A stretch of DNA of 64,000 nucleotides from CALJFL01 sp039964455. GTDB taxonomy: Bacteria > Pseudomonadota > Gammaproteobacteria > Pseudomonadales > Halieaceae. Location of the stretch: contig JBDVXK010000024.1 in the NCBI GenBank assembly GCA_039964455.1, forward strand, positions 306,309 to 370,308, in the 5' to 3' direction. Made by a program: the position numbers and the translations under genes. Position 1 is the first letter of the stretch. The number at the start of each line of letters is the position of its first letter. This document shows positions 61,444-64,000 of this stretch, piece by piece. The notes below the pieces were generated by a model. It ran no database searches, was not told where the DNA came from, and worked only from the letters and a program-made list of their open reading frames with translations.

Positions 61444-62052
61444 ATGGAGCTGATCACTCAATACCCGCTGCTGGCCGCCCTGCTCGCCCTGGTAACACTG
61501 GGAGCGGTGTTTGGCGCCGTTTTGGGTTTTGCGTCGGTGCGTTTCAAGACTGAGGGCAACCCCATTGCCGATCAGGTTAACGAAATTCTGCCACAGACCC
61601 AGTGCGGGCAATGCGGATTCCCCGGCTGCCGGCCCTACGCTCAGGCCATTGCTGATGGCGAGGCGATTAACAAATGCCCTCCTGGCGGCGAGGCTACCAT
61701 TCAGGCACTGGCAGACCTGCTGGACCTGGAACCGCTGCCGCTTGATGCCGAGCACGGCGAGGAAAAAGTAACCGCCGTTGCCTACATTCGGGAAGATGAA
61801 TGCATAGGTTGCACCAAGTGCATTCAGGCCTGCCCTGTGGATGCAATACTTGGCGCCGCAAAGCAAATGCACACCGTCATTGTGAGCGAGTGCACTGGCT
61901 GTGACCTTTGTGTGGAGCCCTGCCCGGTCGACTGCATAGACATGATCCCGCAGGAGGAGAGCCTGCAGTCCTGGCACTGGCAACTGCCGGACCCGGTCAG
62001 TCGCTCTGTCGACATCATTGCCACCGATGCCGCACAGGAAGAAGCGGCATGA
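61444..62052 (+). CDS. rsxB: electron transport complex subunit RnfB/RsxB
   Basis: 202-residue membrane-anchored iron-sulfur protein. One N-terminal helix (about 8-28) is followed by an Fe-S domain with CGQCGFPGCRPYA, then two [4Fe-4S] ferredoxin motifs: CIGCTKCIQACP and CTGCDLCVEPCP. It relays electrons into the Rnf complex. Its stop overlaps the rnfC start by four bases (ATGA). Confidence 0.96.
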   Translation: MELITQYPLLAALLALVTLGAVFGAVLGFASVRFKTEGNPIADQVNEILPQTQCGQCGFPGCRPYAQAIADGEAINKCPPGGEATIQALADLLDLEPLPLDAEHGEEKVTAVAYIREDECIGCTKCIQACPVDAILGAAKQMHTVIVSECTGCDLCVEPCPVDCIDMIPQEESLQSWHWQLPDPVSRSVDIIATDAAQEEAA

Positions 62053-64000
62053 GGAAGATCTTCGACTTTCATGGCGGCATTCACCCGCCGGAGAACAAGC
62101 ATCAATCTGTTCAGGAGCCCATCAGACAGGCGGGAATTCCTGCAGAGTTAATTATCCCACTGTCACAACATATCGGTGCGCCTGCGGAAACGATTGTAGA
62201 AGTGGGCGACCACGTACTCGCAGGCCAGGTTATTGCCGAAGCCAGCGGCTTCGTCAGTGTCGCTAAACACGCGCCCACCTCCGGCCTGGTCTCAGCGATC
62301 GAGGATCGCAAAATCGCGCATCCATCAGGCTTCACTGCGCCCTGCGTTGTTATTACTACCGATGGCAAAGACGACTGGGTGCCGCTGCACGCCATAGAGG
62401 ACTATACGAAGCTGGAGCCAGCCGAGCTGCTGCAACGGATTCGTGCGGCCGGCATTGCCGGCATGGGTGGCGCCGGCTTCCCCTCGGCGGTGAAACTGTC
62501 GGTAAAGCCTGAAGCAGCTATCGACACACTGATCATCAACGGCACCGAGTGTGAGCCCTACATTACTGCCGACGATATATTGATGCGGGAACGTGCCGAC
62601 CAAATTATCGATGGTGTGAAAGTGCTACGACACCTCATCAAACCAGCCGAAACATTAATCGGGGTGGAAGATAACAAGCCGGAAGGTCTCGTTGCCCTGC
62701 GCGCGGCGGCCGAAGGTACTGGTATTGACGTCGTAGAGTTTCCCACCAAGTACCCCTCTGGCGGCGAGAAGCAGCTGATCGAGATACTCACTGGCAAGCA
62801 GGTGCCCAGCGGCGGCCTGCCGTCTGCAGTCGGCGTTGTCTGCCAGAACCTGGGCAGTGCCGTGGCCATTCATGACGCCGTGGTTCATGGGCGGCCCCTG
62901 GTGTCGCGCATCACCACCGTGACAGGTGAAGCCATTGATCACCCCGGCAACTACGAGGTGTTGATTGGCACACCCTTAAACCACCTGCTCCAGCTGGCCG
63001 GCTACGATGCGCAGCGTAATAACCGCCTGATTATGGGTGGCCCGATGATGGGCTTCACCGTGCCAGACCCTGCGGTACCCGTGGTCAAAACCACCAACTG
63101 CATACTGGCACCCACCGAACAGGAATTGCCTACACCACCACCCGCACAGGCCTGCATTCGCTGCGGTATGTGCGCTGAAGCCTGTCCGGTGAGCCTGCTG
63201 CCACAGCAGATGTTCTGGTTCGCCCAGGGCAAAGAATTTGAAAAACTGGAACAACACAACCTCTTTGACTGTATCGAATGCGGCGCCTGCTCATACGCCT
63301 GCCCCAGTAACATTCCGCTGGTGCAGTACTACCGCGCGTCGAAGGCTGAAATCATCCAGTTGCGTAAAGATCACGAGAAGTCAGAACAGTCCCGCGTCCG
63401 ATTTGAGGCACGTCAGGAAAGGCTGGATCGTGAGGAAGCTGAGAAAGAAGCCAAGCGCGCAGCTCGCAAAAAAGCAGCCGAGGAACGGGCCCGGCAAGCG
63501 GCCAGCGCAGAAAGCGGTGAAGCCACTGAAGACCCAATACAGGCGGCAATAGAGCGGGCAAAAGCCAAGAAAGCGGCGCAGCAAAGCGAGGCCGGCAACG
63601 ATGTCTCTCCAGTGGAGAAACTTGAGCAAGCCGTGGCAACTACCCAGAAGCGCCTGGATACCGCCATCAAGAAACTGGAAGAGGCGAAGAGCAGCGGCAG
63701 CGACCTGGTAGATGCTCTGCAAACCGGCGTGGACAAAACGCGCGCCAAGCTCGACAAGGCTGAACAGGCGCTGCGAGAGCAGCAGGCAGCAGACGCTCCC
63801 AAAGATGATTCAGGACCCGGCGATGCAGTACCGGACCCCGCCAAGCTGGCAATCGAAAAAGCCATGGCTGCCCGCGCCGCAGAGGCCGAACTAAACCCGG
63901 AAGAAAAAGCACGGCAACAACGCGAAAAACTCGAACAACGGTTGGCTAAAGCCAAAGACCGACTGGCGGCCGGCCAGGCGGCTGGCGAAGAGGACAAAAT
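62049..64000 (+). CDS. rsxC: electron transport complex subunit RnfC/RsxC, partial
   Basis: First 650 codons; it continues past the right edge. The start MRKIFDFHGGIHPPENK is the family N-terminus. NADH/FMN-binding features include GAGFPSAVK near 140-148. Two [4Fe-4S] motifs, CIRCGMCAEACP and CIECGACSYACP, lie near residues 369-415. After about 440 comes a long charged Ala/Lys/Glu-rich extension with coiled-coil character, as in gammaproteobacterial RsxC, extending over at least 210 residues. It overlaps rnfB by four bases. Confidence 0.94.
   Translation, partial: MRKIFDFHGGIHPPENKHQSVQEPIRQAGIPAELIIPLSQHIGAPAETIVEVGDHVLAGQVIAEASGFVSVAKHAPTSGLVSAIEDRKIAHPSGFTAPCVVITTDGKDDWVPLHAIEDYTKLEPAELLQRIRAAGIAGMGGAGFPSAVKLSVKPEAAIDTLIINGTECEPYITADDILMRERADQIIDGVKVLRHLIKPAETLIGVEDNKPEGLVALRAAAEGTGIDVVEFPTKYPSGGEKQLIEILTGKQVPSGGLPSAVGVVCQNLGSAVAIHDAVVHGRPLVSRITTVTGEAIDHPGNYEVLIGTPLNHLLQLAGYDAQRNNRLIMGGPMMGFTVPDPAVPVVKTTNCILAPTEQELPTPPPAQACIRCGMCAEACPVSLLPQQMFWFAQGKEFEKLEQHNLFDCIECGACSYACPSNIPLVQYYRASKAEIIQLRKDHEKSEQSRVRFEARQERLDREEAEKEAKRAARKKAAEERARQAASAESGEATEDPIQAAIERAKAKKAAQQSEAGNDVSPVEKLEQAVATTQKRLDTAIKKLEEAKSSGSDLVDALQTGVDKTRAKLDKAEQALREQQAADAPKDDSGPGDAVPDPAKLAIEKAMAARAAEAELNPEEKARQQREKLEQRLAKAKDRLAAGQAAGEEDK

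Noticed and set aside
1..64000. tRNA or rRNA genes, CRISPR arrays, insertion sequences, prophage
   Set aside because: No T-loop-like GGTTCGA segments in foldable context, no regularly spaced repeats and no transposase, integrase or phage structural genes were seen on reading both strands.

Overview
The window is about 64 kb of a gammaproteobacterial chromosome of roughly mid-50s percent GC, densely packed with genes on both strands. Gene content and order fit a marine oligotroph of the Cellvibrionales type (OM60/NOR5, Halieaceae-like). This placement is an inference from several features: Pseudomonas-like blocks (dapA-bamC-metallohydrolase, DUF2066-AI-2E-hda facing purMN-DUF3108, metG next to mrp and dcd, rnfABC), a large TonB-dependent receptor, and acyl-CoA or steroid-type catabolic genes. 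I saw no tRNA or rRNA gene, CRISPR array, prophage or insertion sequence, and no gene-free stretch longer than 300 bases.

Layout. 1-2.0 kb holds a DsbA-like gene (cut by the window edge), an ATP/ADP-translocase-like carrier and a MAPEG protein. 2.2-4.7 kb carries an ArsC-like protein, dapD and dapE (lysine/diaminopimelate). 4.7-8.6 kb on the minus strand has an SDR, a TraB/GumN protein, rsmJ and a degenerate class III cyclase-like protein. 8.75-13.5 kb has a leucine-rich-repeat lipoprotein, lpxL, the dapA-bamC-MBL operon and a DUF3806 protein. 13.6-17.1 kb is a four-gene Mla/Mce-type lipid ABC transporter. 17.1-26.2 kb is an accessory catabolic region: a 3-alpha-hydroxysteroid-dehydrogenase-like SDR, a TonB receptor, a DUF35/thiolase pair, an exported flavoprotein with its own cytochrome c, a Nudix hydrolase and a MaoC hydratase, interrupted by the DNA-protein crosslink protein YedK/HMCES. 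26.3-34.5 kb is mostly housekeeping (mscS, glpE, sppA, wrbA, arsC-like, yihY, a TlpA-like lipoprotein, cysK, a GNAT) plus a small secreted-peptide gene with a structured 3' tail.

34.7-41.8 kb is the most unusual part. Two ATP/ADP-translocase-like carriers, one with a C-terminal cadherin-like domain, lie beside a secreted protein that joins a PPP-type phosphatase to a PI3/4-kinase-like domain. Upstream on the same strand is a dicarboxylate symporter fused to a periplasmic solute-binding domain. My working idea is a periplasmic phosphorylation system supplied with nucleotide by the neighbouring carrier. The architecture is visible in the sequence; the mechanism is inference.

41.9-64 kb returns to core functions: a DEAD-box helicase, prlC, aqpZ, a PTPS-III-like pterin enzyme, a queuosine-precursor transporter, a transaminase/omega-amidase pair, hda, a PerM-like protein, purMN, dcd, mrp, metG and the start of the rnf electron-transport operon. 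rnfC runs off the right edge.

Genes were recognised from remembered family sequence features, not from database searches, so orthology calls carry the stated confidence. Start codons were adjusted from ribosome-binding sites and family N-termini; the unusual ones are noted.
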